Source: Cyclobacteriaceae bacterium (lineage in GTDB: Bacteria > Bacteroidota > Bacteroidia > Cytophagales > Cyclobacteriaceae). From it: DNA of 5,153 nucleotides. This document shows, in pieces, positions 1 to 5,153 of the stretch (the stretch's first letter is position 1; every line of letters begins with the position of its first letter). The notes below the pieces were generated by a model. It saw only the letters and a program-made list of their open reading frames with translations. It did not search any database and was not told the origin of the DNA. The translations under genes and the position numbers were made by a program. The DNA is taken from positions 1-5,153 of the forward strand of contig JAUUZS010000357.1 in the NCBI GenBank assembly GCA_030589835.1, written 5' to 3'.

Positions 1-33
1 AAGAATTTTCATGGTTAGGTTGTCTGTTTAACG

Positions 34-66
34 AAGATGCAAGTCGAAAGGCTTGCATCTTTTTTT
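34..66 (+). terminator. Rho-independent terminator of an off-window plus-strand gene
   Basis: A perfect 10-bp inverted repeat (AAGATGCAAG at 34-43, CTTGCATCTT at 52-61) extends inward by a U-G and a C-G pair. They close a GAAA tetraloop (46-49), one of the most stable RNA loop types. The stem runs directly into a T run (60-66), the classical intrinsic-terminator layout on the plus strand. It must serve a gene ending left of or at the window edge. Candidate stop codons are TAG at 16-18 and TAA at 29-31, in different frames, so the product cannot be told. On the minus strand the hairpin is not followed by a T run, so it is at best a weak terminator for the ThuA gene whose stop codon lies at 69-71. 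Confidence 0.88.
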
Positions 67-68
67 AT

Positions 69-995
69 TTAAAGTGCTGTAGGGGTATCGTCACATTTCA
101 GGTCGCCCAACACATACTGCATTCCATTTAAATAATAACGTAGTATTCTGGTATCTTCATAGCTTTGGGCATTATGTGATGGCGACACATAAAAGACCCT
201 TCCTTTTCCATATCGCTTTATCCAGGATACATAGCTGATTTTTTCAGTTGTCTCATGTTTCAATTTCTGGATTTTAGAGATTTCCATATAAAGCAATGGC
301 CTGAAATTCTTTTTTGAATAGGCATTTTTAAAAAAATATGGCTCGTCGATATGGGTAAAAGATTTGCCTTCAAATGCTTTGGTAAGCGGATGGCCCTCTT
401 CAGCTATTTTCAATTCAATTTTTTGCTGCGGGGGATGGTAATCAAAACTCCCTCCAAGCATTTCACTAAATTCGGCAGAGTTATTTTGCATCACAATGCC
501 ACCGTGCAGCACCGCAAGTCCGCCACCTTTTTTCACAAAATTCAACAAATTGGTTTCCAGCTCTGCAGCCTTTTTTAATTTATCATCTTCACTCAAAGCT
601 GTATTTGCCACGAGCGCATCGTAGAAAAGATCTCTTTGATCCCCTTTTGAACAATTGTTGTTGAGGACAACGGCATCAAATTGTTTCAGGTTTTTCTTTT
701 CAAACATTGATATATCCACACTTTTCACAATTTGGTAGGCATCGGTTTTTTCTGAAAGCACACGAATTACCTCATCAGCATGAGGAATCACCCAATGCTT
801 AAATCCGGTAAAAAGAGAGAATAGCAATACTTTATGCTTTTTCGTAACAGGTGCTGTAGGTGTATCCGGAGCTAACTGATATATTTTCTGCTTCCAGGAG
901 TCATCAAGAGGAATAGCCTCGTGGGATTTTATTTGTCCGAAACTAAAAGTGGAATAGGATATCAGAATAAGGGCAAGAATAAATAATTTTTTCAT
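69..995 (-). CDS. Exported ThuA-domain protein
   Basis: This is a 308-residue protein of the ThuA-like family (class I glutamine amidotransferase-like fold). Family members are linked to trehalose/sucrose use through 3-keto sugars in rhizobia; the exact reaction here is unknown. Residues 1-20 form a signal peptide: Lys2-Lys3, a hydrophobic core, then SFG before Gln21. There is no lipobox cysteine, so a periplasmic or secreted location is expected. The ThuA domain spans about 54-296. It starts with a beta strand (KVLLFSLFTGFKH), followed by DAVVLNNN near 107-114, the glycine-rich turn GGGLAVLHGG at 157-166, GGSFDYHP at 181-188, a HPLTKAF segment at 202-208 and the C-terminal W-x5-GKGRVFYVSPSH segment at 258-274. 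Many homologues have a Gly-His pair where this one reads Pro-Ser-His. The ATG at 995 is the only start that includes the signal peptide; it has A-rich upstream DNA and no Shine-Dalgarno. The gene stands alone, divergent from the methyltransferase gene. The family call is firm and the substrate is unknown. Confidence 0.88.
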   Translation of the reverse strand: MKKLFILALILISYSTFSFGQIKSHEAIPLDDSWKQKIYQLAPDTPTAPVTKKHKVLLFSLFTGFKHWVIPHADEVIRVLSEKTDAYQIVKSVDISMFEKKNLKQFDAVVLNNNCSKGDQRDLFYDALVANTALSEDDKLKKAAELETNLLNFVKKGGGLAVLHGGIVMQNNSAEFSEMLGGSFDYHPPQQKIELKIAEEGHPLTKAFEGKSFTHIDEPYFFKNAYSKKNFRPLLYMEISKIQKLKHETTEKISYVSWIKRYGKGRVFYVSPSHNAQSYEDTRILRYYLNGMQYVLGDLKCDDTPTAL

Positions 996-1190
996 ATCAA
1001 TTTGTTTCTTGTTAAAAGTACTTCAATATTTTTTAAACCACTATAAATGGTAAAAATTTCCATTTGAAAACATAAAATGTCCTTGATTTCATTCTTTAGT
1101 ATAGATCAATGAGGAGAAATATTTACACTTTAGTTATTGCAATGCACCGTAATTCATCTAAATTTCAAGATTGAAATAAATGCTGAATCT
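996..1190. other. Divergent intergenic region with the promoters of both flanking genes
   Basis: About 195 bp of very AT-rich DNA separates the ThuA gene (leftward) from the preferred methyltransferase start (rightward), so promoters for both should lie here. I cannot place them firmly. Leftward, TACTTTTA (1014-1021, read on the minus strand) is one mismatch from the Bacteroidota -7 box TAnnTTTG, but no TTG lies at the expected distance upstream. Rightward, no good -7 box is visible; a TTTG at 1063-1066 is an isolated -33 candidate. A GAGGAG at 1111-1116 resembles a Shine-Dalgarno but is not at a usable distance from a good start codon. No hairpin terminator, tRNA or convincing small gene is seen. 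Confidence 0.4.
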
Positions 1191-1847
1191 ATGACTTGTG
1201 AACGACATTGCTGCGGTGCAGATCAATTTTTTGATTTAAAAAATGCTCGAAAAAAAATAAAGCATTATAAGAAGAAAGGGGCCATCAAGACTACTAAAAA
1301 GATGGTGGATTTGTTATTTCTTCAAGACGTAAAAGGAAAATCGCTGTTGGATGTCGGCGGAGGTATCGGTGCAATTCAATGGGAATTTTTAAAAAATGGT
1401 GGAGCCAAAACCCAAGATGTTGATTCTTCTAGGGCATTTCTTGATGTGGCCTCATCCTTTGCCGACGAAAACCAATACTCCGATAAAGCAAAATTCCTGT
1501 TTGGCGACCTGGTCGATAAGCACGATGAAATTGTTGCGGCTGATTTTGTCACCCTTGACAAAGTGGTGTGTTGTTATCCTGACTATAAATCCCTACTGGA
1601 TATCGCATTGAAAAAGTGCAATAATACCATTGTGCTCTCCTATCCTCTTGCGGGGTGGATTTCGGAATTTGTTAATTTCCTATCAGATTTTTATTTGTAT
1701 TTTACCAAAAACCCTTTTCGATCTTTTGTTCACCCACCTAAGGAAATTGAAAATTTTATGATCTCCAGGGGCTTTATGCCCGTTCAAAAACAAATCTCCT
1801 TTCCGTGGCATGTGCAGGTTTATCAAAAAGTTAAAGCAACAGCATAG
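1191..1847 (+). CDS. Class I SAM-dependent methyltransferase
   Basis: The 218-residue product has a Rossmann-fold methyltransferase domain. SAM-binding motif I is LLDVGGGIG at 52-60, the acidic residue ending strand 2 is probably Asp78 (DVDSS), GDLVD lies at 105-109, and VTLDKVVCCYPD at 120-131 is the strand-4 segment. The closest general resemblance is to small bacterial methyltransferases annotated as Mg-protoporphyrin O-methyltransferase-like, but no tetrapyrrole genes are nearby and the substrate is unknown. The N-terminus is cysteine-rich (Cys3, Cys7, Cys8), followed by FFD and a basic helix; Cys127-Cys128 form a second pair. The frame is open from a TTG at 1137, which would add 18 residues. 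I prefer ATG 1191 because the added segment has no recognisable family features and the conserved part begins right after this Met. An A8 run at 1250-1257 lies in codons 20-23. No transmembrane segment is certain; 155-172 is hydrophobic. The gene is single and ends 2 bp from the convergent bestrophin gene. Confidence 0.85.
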   Translation: MTCERHCCGADQFFDLKNARKKIKHYKKKGAIKTTKKMVDLLFLQDVKGKSLLDVGGGIGAIQWEFLKNGGAKTQDVDSSRAFLDVASSFADENQYSDKAKFLFGDLVDKHDEIVAADFVTLDKVVCCYPDYKSLLDIALKKCNNTIVLSYPLAGWISEFVNFLSDFYLYFTKNPFRSFVHPPKEIENFMISRGFMPVQKQISFPWHVQVYQKVKATA

Positions 1848-1849
1848 AC

Positions 1850-2743
1850 CTACATCAATACGCCTTTTTCGGCAACAAGTTTTTTCGGAACATTTTTTTC
1901 ACCGATCATTTCAAGCAAATTGATTTCTATTGTTCTGGCAATGGCTGATATTGGCGTATCCGACTTTCTGTTTTCGAATGGGTCTTTCAAATATGTTCCA
2001 ATGGCATCGATCAACATAAAGAAAAATACTACAATAAATGTTAATAATATCATTGATTCGGCTTCACTTGTAATAATACCAAATGGAAATAAGATGGCAT
2101 AGATGATTATGGCTGCACGAGTAAACGCACTATACTGAATTGGGAATACAGTATTTTTAATTCTTTCACTTTTACCCATTGAATCGCAAAGATTCTTTAA
2201 TGTTTTATCCAGGCTCGCAAATTGAATTGAATCTATTGCCTTTTCATGGTGAAGGTTTGAAAAAATCGATTGTTGAATATCTAAGATTGCATTGGCTTTG
2301 TTACTTTGTTTATTAATCGATTCTATGTCAGATTTATTCATGAATTGCTCATATTCTTTATTTGATCCAGATTGCCTTAATGAATTCCGAAGCGCATAAA
2401 CAAACGATATCTGAAGATGAACCAATTTTTTTACAACATTATAATAATTTGAATAATCCTTTGGTATAAATGACTTTACCTGCCTTGTATACGTACGACT
2501 GTCATTAACGATCGCTCCCCATATCTTTCTGGCTTCCCACCATCGATTATACGCAGCATTGGTACGAAAACCTAACAAAAGAGATACTGCAGTTCCCAGT
2601 ACAGCTGGAATAGCTGGTGGGATATTGAAGGTGAATTTCCCAGACAAGAAATAGATCAGATACGCATAGACAATGGATAATACCAGGAGCCACCAGGAAA
2701 ATTTGAAGGCTCTTTTAATTGAAAAAGTGTATTGGGTATACAT
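1850..2743 (-). CDS. Bestrophin-family (UPF0187) anion channel
   Basis: This 297-residue inner-membrane protein has the length and layout of bacterial bestrophins. Relatives of known structure form pentameric ion channels; eukaryotic members pass chloride and bicarbonate, while some bacterial ones prefer cations. Hydrophobic segments lie at about 17-35, 45-60, 208-225 and 230-250. The family signature directly follows the second one: GFRTNAAYNRWWEARKIWG at 58-76 (RTN-x2-AYNRWWEAR). The long middle part (80-200) is helical and charged, as expected for the cytosolic domain. A second signature, DPFENRKSDTP at 254-264, follows the last membrane segment; DPF matches the region equivalent to the calcium clasp in animal bestrophins. 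The ATG at 2743 is the natural start, leading straight into the amphipathic N-terminus. The gene lies 12 bp downstream of the carbonic anhydrase gene with no room for a promoter, so the two are probably co-transcribed. Ion selectivity cannot be read from the sequence; bicarbonate is suggested only by the neighbour. Confidence 0.9.
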   Translation of the reverse strand: MYTQYTFSIKRAFKFSWWLLVLSIVYAYLIYFLSGKFTFNIPPAIPAVLGTAVSLLLGFRTNAAYNRWWEARKIWGAIVNDSRTYTRQVKSFIPKDYSNYYNVVKKLVHLQISFVYALRNSLRQSGSNKEYEQFMNKSDIESINKQSNKANAILDIQQSIFSNLHHEKAIDSIQFASLDKTLKNLCDSMGKSERIKNTVFPIQYSAFTRAAIIIYAILFPFGIITSEAESMILLTFIVVFFFMLIDAIGTYLKDPFENRKSDTPISAIARTIEINLLEMIGEKNVPKKLVAEKGVLM

Positions 2744-2755
2744 ATCAATGATTTA

Positions 2756-3316
2756 TTAAAAATCCACTTTACCATTAGTGAGATTATAGTAGGCTGTAAC
2801 GATCTTTAGACCCTCATTATTTACAGCATTAGCAATGATTGAAGACTTTTGCACCAAACCAATCGATGAAATTTTAGCATTTTCCTTCACAACTAGTGAT
2901 ATTTCTGCTCCTTGATTTGCTTTTACCGCAGGAGAGATAAAATCCAATAAGTGATTAAGATTTGGTCCATTATCCCCGCCTGCAATTGCAGCTGCCACAG
3001 CACCACAACTTTCATGTCCCATAACCACGATCAGCTTTGTGCCCAAATTAGCGATGGCATATTCAATACTTGCAATCGACGAGGGATTGGAAACATTTCC
3101 AGCAACCCGCACCACAAATATTTCTCCTAGCCCAGTGTCGAAAGCCAGTTCAGGTACAACTCTGCTATCGGCACAACTCAACACGATAGCATATGGACTT
3201 TGTCCTCCAGTCAATGAATTTTTTCGTTCGGAATCTTGTAATTTACCATCAAGTTTGTCTTGAACAAATCGTTCATTTCCTTCTTTCAATCGTTCTAATG
3301 CATTGTTCCAATTCAT
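2756..3316 (-). CDS. Beta-class carbonic anhydrase
   Basis: The product catalyses reversible hydration of CO2 to bicarbonate using zinc. All active-site residues of the beta class are present in its 186 residues. CADSRVVPE at 48-56 gives zinc ligand Cys48 and the Asp50-Arg52 dyad. HESCGAV at 101-107 gives zinc ligands His101 and Cys104. The conserved strand EIFVVRVAGN at 65-74 and SIEYAI at 83-88 fit the family. The N-terminal helix (ALERLKEGNERFV) is the usual beginning of cytosolic bacterial members. The C-terminal strand ends TAYYNLTNGKVDF, also typical, so the enzyme is complete at a slightly short family length. There is no signal peptide, so it acts in the cytoplasm. The ATG at 3316 has no Shine-Dalgarno but follows a plausible Bacteroidota promoter by about 20 nt. 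The bestrophin gene follows after 12 bp, suggesting the enzyme supplies or consumes bicarbonate passing through that channel. Identity is very secure; partnership is inferred. Confidence 0.96.
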   Translation of the reverse strand: MNWNNALERLKEGNERFVQDKLDGKLQDSERKNSLTGGQSPYAIVLSCADSRVVPELAFDTGLGEIFVVRVAGNVSNPSSIASIEYAIANLGTKLIVVMGHESCGAVAAAIAGGDNGPNLNHLLDFISPAVKANQGAEISLVVKENAKISSIGLVQKSSIIANAVNNEGLKIVTAYYNLTNGKVDF

Positions 3317-3338
3317 ATCGATATTTGGTACTAGGGTT

Positions 3339-3368
3339 AAAATATATTTCTAATATTCACTTTGACAA
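3339..3368 (-). promoter_or_regulatory. Candidate Bacteroidota-type promoter for the carbonic anhydrase-bestrophin pair
   Basis: Read on the minus strand, a TTG (3368-3366) is followed after 19 nt by TATATTTT (3346-3339). This is one mismatch from the TAnnTTTG -7 box used by the primary sigma factor of Bacteroidota, whose -33 TTG box normally lies 17-23 nt upstream. Transcription would begin a few bases past 3339, giving a leader of roughly 20 nt before the ATG at 3316. The region is AT-rich and such matches can arise by chance, but it is the only well-spaced pair in the 76-bp gap and sits where a promoter is expected. Confidence 0.42.
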
Positions 3369-3392
3369 GGAATTGTTTATTCATGGTTCAAT

Positions 3393-4478
3393 TCAAGAAT
3401 CGGTTTTTTGAGTTTTATCCATATTGTCTCCATTTAACCAGGACAAAAACAATTTATATCCCAATGAAATCACGATTGCCCCGGTAAAAAGGCCTACAAA
3501 GCCCGAAAGCATGAACCCTCCTATTACGCCAAGAAATATGACCAGCATTGGTACAGGGGCCCCTTTACCAAGCAAAATGGGTTTCAGTAAATTATCAGAA
3601 GCGCCGGCCAGCATCAGATAAATCGTCCAAAGTGAGGCAGGCAGCACATTGACGGTAGAAAAGAGGTATAGAACAACGGGTAATATCACCAATAGAGGCG
3701 GGAGTTGCAAAATGGCCAGAACCATAACCAGCAGAGCCCATAGACCTGCATAAGGAACACCGGCCAGTAAAAATCCTAAACCTACCAGCACCGACTGAAT
3801 TAATGCTACACCCAAAACCCCTTTGGTTACATTGCGCACAATTTTTACCGTGACATCTGCAAATTCATTTCCTCTGACGCCAACCAATTTGGTGAAGAAT
3901 TTTCGTGCTACATTATCCGTCCCTGCTGTGGCCAACAGGATGCCGGCAATGATGGTTGCCAACATAAACTGAAGTATGCTTCCGCCAATGCTCAGCACGC
4001 CTTCCAGCAATCCGCTTACAATTCCTTTAATCTGGTCATTGTATTTTATTAATGCCCCTTGCAGGTTGCTGGAGGTTAACAGCCAAATATCATACATTTT
4101 ATCTCCTATAACCGGCCATTCTGCCACATTGTCTGAAGGCGGGGGGATGGTTAAGGTACCGTCATTCAATCGCTGGTTGATTTCCTTGACACCCGTAATC
4201 ATGGAGTCGAGAAATAGCCAGCTGGGAATCATAATAATTGATAAGCCAAAAATAATAATGATAAATGAGGCGAGCTTGGGTCTATTACCAAATTTAGAAT
4301 TTAAGGTGTCATATAGAGGTGCTGTGGCCAAAGCCAATATTACACCCCACATGATGACTCCGGCAAATGGATAAATAATCTGAAAGCACCAAGCCAATAG
4401 TAAAAATAAAAAACCAAGTCTGATGGCTGTCTCAATGGCATAGTGAATCGTTGAATTTAATTTTGGGTCTTCATTCAT
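3393..4478 (-). CDS. AI-2E family (UPF0118, YdiK/PerM-like) membrane transporter
   Basis: This 361-residue polytopic inner-membrane protein belongs to the family named for export of autoinducer-2. Most members have other or unknown substrates, and some are reported Na+(Li+)/H+ antiporters. The layout is typical: two hydrophobic hairpin segments near 21-55 and one at 70-90, then a soluble stretch (about 91-165, including TIPPP at 110-114 and WPVIGD at 121-126), then membrane segments at about 166-185, 221-275, 278-293 and 310-346. Family hallmarks are TKGVLGVALIQSVLVG at 218-233, the proline-containing ILQLPPLLVILP at 256-267, DNLLKPILLG at 295-304 and the glycine-rich end GVIGGFMLSGFVGLFTGAIV at 317-336. 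A short polar tail follows. The ATG at 4478 is used; an ATG a few bases upstream is out of frame and hits a stop within six codons. The gene lies 132 bp downstream of the partial hypothetical gene and 76 bp upstream of the carbonic anhydrase gene on the same strand. No luxS or quorum-sensing gene is visible, so an AI-2 role should not be assumed. Confidence 0.9.
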   Translation of the reverse strand: MNEDPKLNSTIHYAIETAIRLGFLFLLLAWCFQIIYPFAGVIMWGVILALATAPLYDTLNSKFGNRPKLASFIIIIFGLSIIMIPSWLFLDSMITGVKEINQRLNDGTLTIPPPSDNVAEWPVIGDKMYDIWLLTSSNLQGALIKYNDQIKGIVSGLLEGVLSIGGSILQFMLATIIAGILLATAGTDNVARKFFTKLVGVRGNEFADVTVKIVRNVTKGVLGVALIQSVLVGLGFLLAGVPYAGLWALLVMVLAILQLPPLLVILPVVLYLFSTVNVLPASLWTIYLMLAGASDNLLKPILLGKGAPVPMLVIFLGVIGGFMLSGFVGLFTGAIVISLGYKLFLSWLNGDNMDKTQKTDS

Positions 4479-4610
4479 TGGTAATCATTTAATGTCATAA
4501 TTTGTTTTTTGATCTCTGAATTTAGTTTTTTCACCTTCAGAATAAATATCATGGTCTGAAGAATTGAGGCAGGCCTACAAAAAGATACAATTATTTACCG
4601 CAAAGGCTTA
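4479..4610. other. Intergenic gap upstream of the AI-2E-family transporter gene
   Basis: This 132-bp AT-rich stretch separates two minus-strand genes and probably holds the transporter promoter. On the minus strand TATCTTTT (4586-4579) is one mismatch from TAnnTTTG, but the only TTTG upstream (4604-4601) is too close, with about 14 nt between them, so I do not call it. No stem followed by a T run was found after the stop codon at 4611-4613, so termination of the upstream gene is unclear. No small ORF of note. Confidence 0.35.
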
Positions 4611-5153
4611 TCAATCATAATTGAAAGTCACCCAATTATAACTGCCCACTTTCCAGCCATCTTTATTTTCACCGGCAAGTTGGGTAATCAGGGAGCTTGT
4701 ATGCAATTGTTTGTTGTTTTCATATACCCGGATTCGTGTTTGATAACTTGTCACAAAAAAATCGCCTTTCACTTCCGTATAAAGAAAATCGGTCTGGCCA
4801 AAAGAAATTGAAACTTGGTTAGCGTTCATCAATTCATTCAGGTGTTGTTCAAAATTGGAATCATTACTTCGATTTACAGAAGGAATATTTTCTGTATTTA
4901 TTCTCACGGTACTTGTAGTATATCTGGGAAGGAAATACCGCATTAACTCATTGGTGTCATCATTTTTTAGCATAGCCGCCCAACCTTTATGCATATTAGT
5001 GACAAGGGTCTCAATAGCCTTTTCTTCATCGTTACTGGCTTTATAAGCCGGGACATTTCCTTTTAATTTTTGTACCTGAGTTTCCAAACTATGCACCAGG
5101 GTATGAAGGCTATCGGCCTCTTTAGTAACTACTCTGGTTTCCGCCAACTGACT
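4611..5153 (-). CDS. Hypothetical protein with probable coiled coil and NTF2-like domain (partial, 5' end off window)
   Basis: I do not recognise this gene by name. The minus-strand frame is open to the right edge. The first in-window start candidate is a TTG at 5147, but the codons before it (Gln, then Ser) are also open and no ATG is present, so the true start probably lies outside and may include a signal peptide or lipobox. Counting from the TTG, residues 5-29 are a charged helix with Leu/Val spacing suited to a short coiled coil (DSLHTLVHSLETQVQKLK at 12-29). Residues 43-178 look like an NTF2/SnoaL-type alpha+beta fold: a helix with KGWAAMLKNDD at 54-64, a strand at 75-83, then alternating strands FLYTEVKGDFFVTSYQTRIRV (split around 121-141), HTSSLITQLAG at 149-159 and the closing DGWKVGSYNW at 163-172. 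That last motif is common at the end of such domains. A ligand-binding or structural role is possible; no catalytic residues can be assigned. The domain call is inference from the strand pattern only. Confidence 0.72.
   Translation of the reverse strand, partial: SQLAETRVVTKEADSLHTLVHSLETQVQKLKGNVPAYKASNDEEKAIETLVTNMHKGWAAMLKNDDTNELMRYFLPRYTTSTVRINTENIPSVNRSNDSNFEQHLNELMNANQVSISFGQTDFLYTEVKGDFFVTSYQTRIRVYENNKQLHTSSLITQLAGENKDGWKVGSYNWVTFNYD

Noticed and set aside
351..578. 75-codon open frame on the plus strand inside the ThuA gene
   Set aside because: Antisense to a clear ThuA domain, with no start context and no recognisable protein features.
1083..1105. TTGATT ... TATAGA resembling a sigma-70 promoter before the methyltransferase
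   Set aside because: The spacer is only 11 nt, far from the required 16-18, and this box type is not the one used in Bacteroidota.
1142..1174. Ten-codon ORF starting ATG after the GAGGAG at 1111-1116, and a four-codon ORF (1180-1194) overlapping the methyltransferase ATG
   Set aside because: The spacing from GAGGAG to the first ATG is about 25 nt, too long, and Bacteroidota rarely rely on Shine-Dalgarno pairing; such tiny ORFs are expected by chance. A leader-peptide role cannot be supported.
1863..1874. GCC-TTTTTC-GGC mini-hairpin near the convergent gene ends
   Set aside because: Only a 3-4 bp stem inside the bestrophin coding end; the T run is in the loop rather than after the stem, so it is not a terminator.
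3976..4374. 132-codon open frame on the plus strand
   Set aside because: It lies fully inside the well-supported AI-2E-family gene on the other strand, and its translation has no domain-like pattern; it is an antisense shadow.
4565..4578. AGGCAGGCCT motif in the gap before the transporter gene as a possible operator or hairpin
   Set aside because: The palindromic core is only AGGCCT (6 bp), without flanking symmetry or a T run; no support for a site.

Overview
The window looks like chromosomal DNA of a member of the Bacteroidota, though no family can be assigned. The DNA is AT-rich and start codons lack convincing Shine-Dalgarno sequences. One gap carries a TTG / TAnnTTTG-like promoter of the kind known from this phylum. 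Product types, such as a secreted ThuA-domain protein, also fit. I see no rRNA, tRNA, CRISPR array, insertion sequence or phage gene.

Layout from left to right: (1) a strong + strand intrinsic terminator (34-66) closes a gene lying off the left edge. (2) A minus-strand gene (69-995) encodes an exported ThuA-domain protein. (3) A short divergent gap precedes a plus-strand SAM-dependent methyltransferase (best start 1191, stop 1847). (4) Only 2 bp past that stop, tail to tail, begins a block read entirely on the minus strand. In transcription order the block holds a partial NTF2-like hypothetical protein entering from the right edge (4611-5153), an AI-2E/UPF0118 family membrane transporter (3393-4478), a beta-class carbonic anhydrase (2756-3316) and a bestrophin-family anion channel (1850-2743).

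The most coherent functional unit is carbonic anhydrase plus bestrophin. They are 12 bp apart on the same strand, and a candidate promoter sits just upstream of the anhydrase. The likely theme is CO2/bicarbonate interconversion coupled to passage of bicarbonate or chloride across the inner membrane. The upstream AI-2E-family transporter may belong to the same ion/pH theme, because some members of that superfamily are reported Na+/H+ antiporters, but this link is only inferred from position. The ThuA protein and the methyltransferase show no obvious functional link to the block. All genes appear intact apart from the one cut by the right edge. Nothing in the window is clearly a new defence or mobile system; the anhydrase-channel pairing is the item most worth following up.
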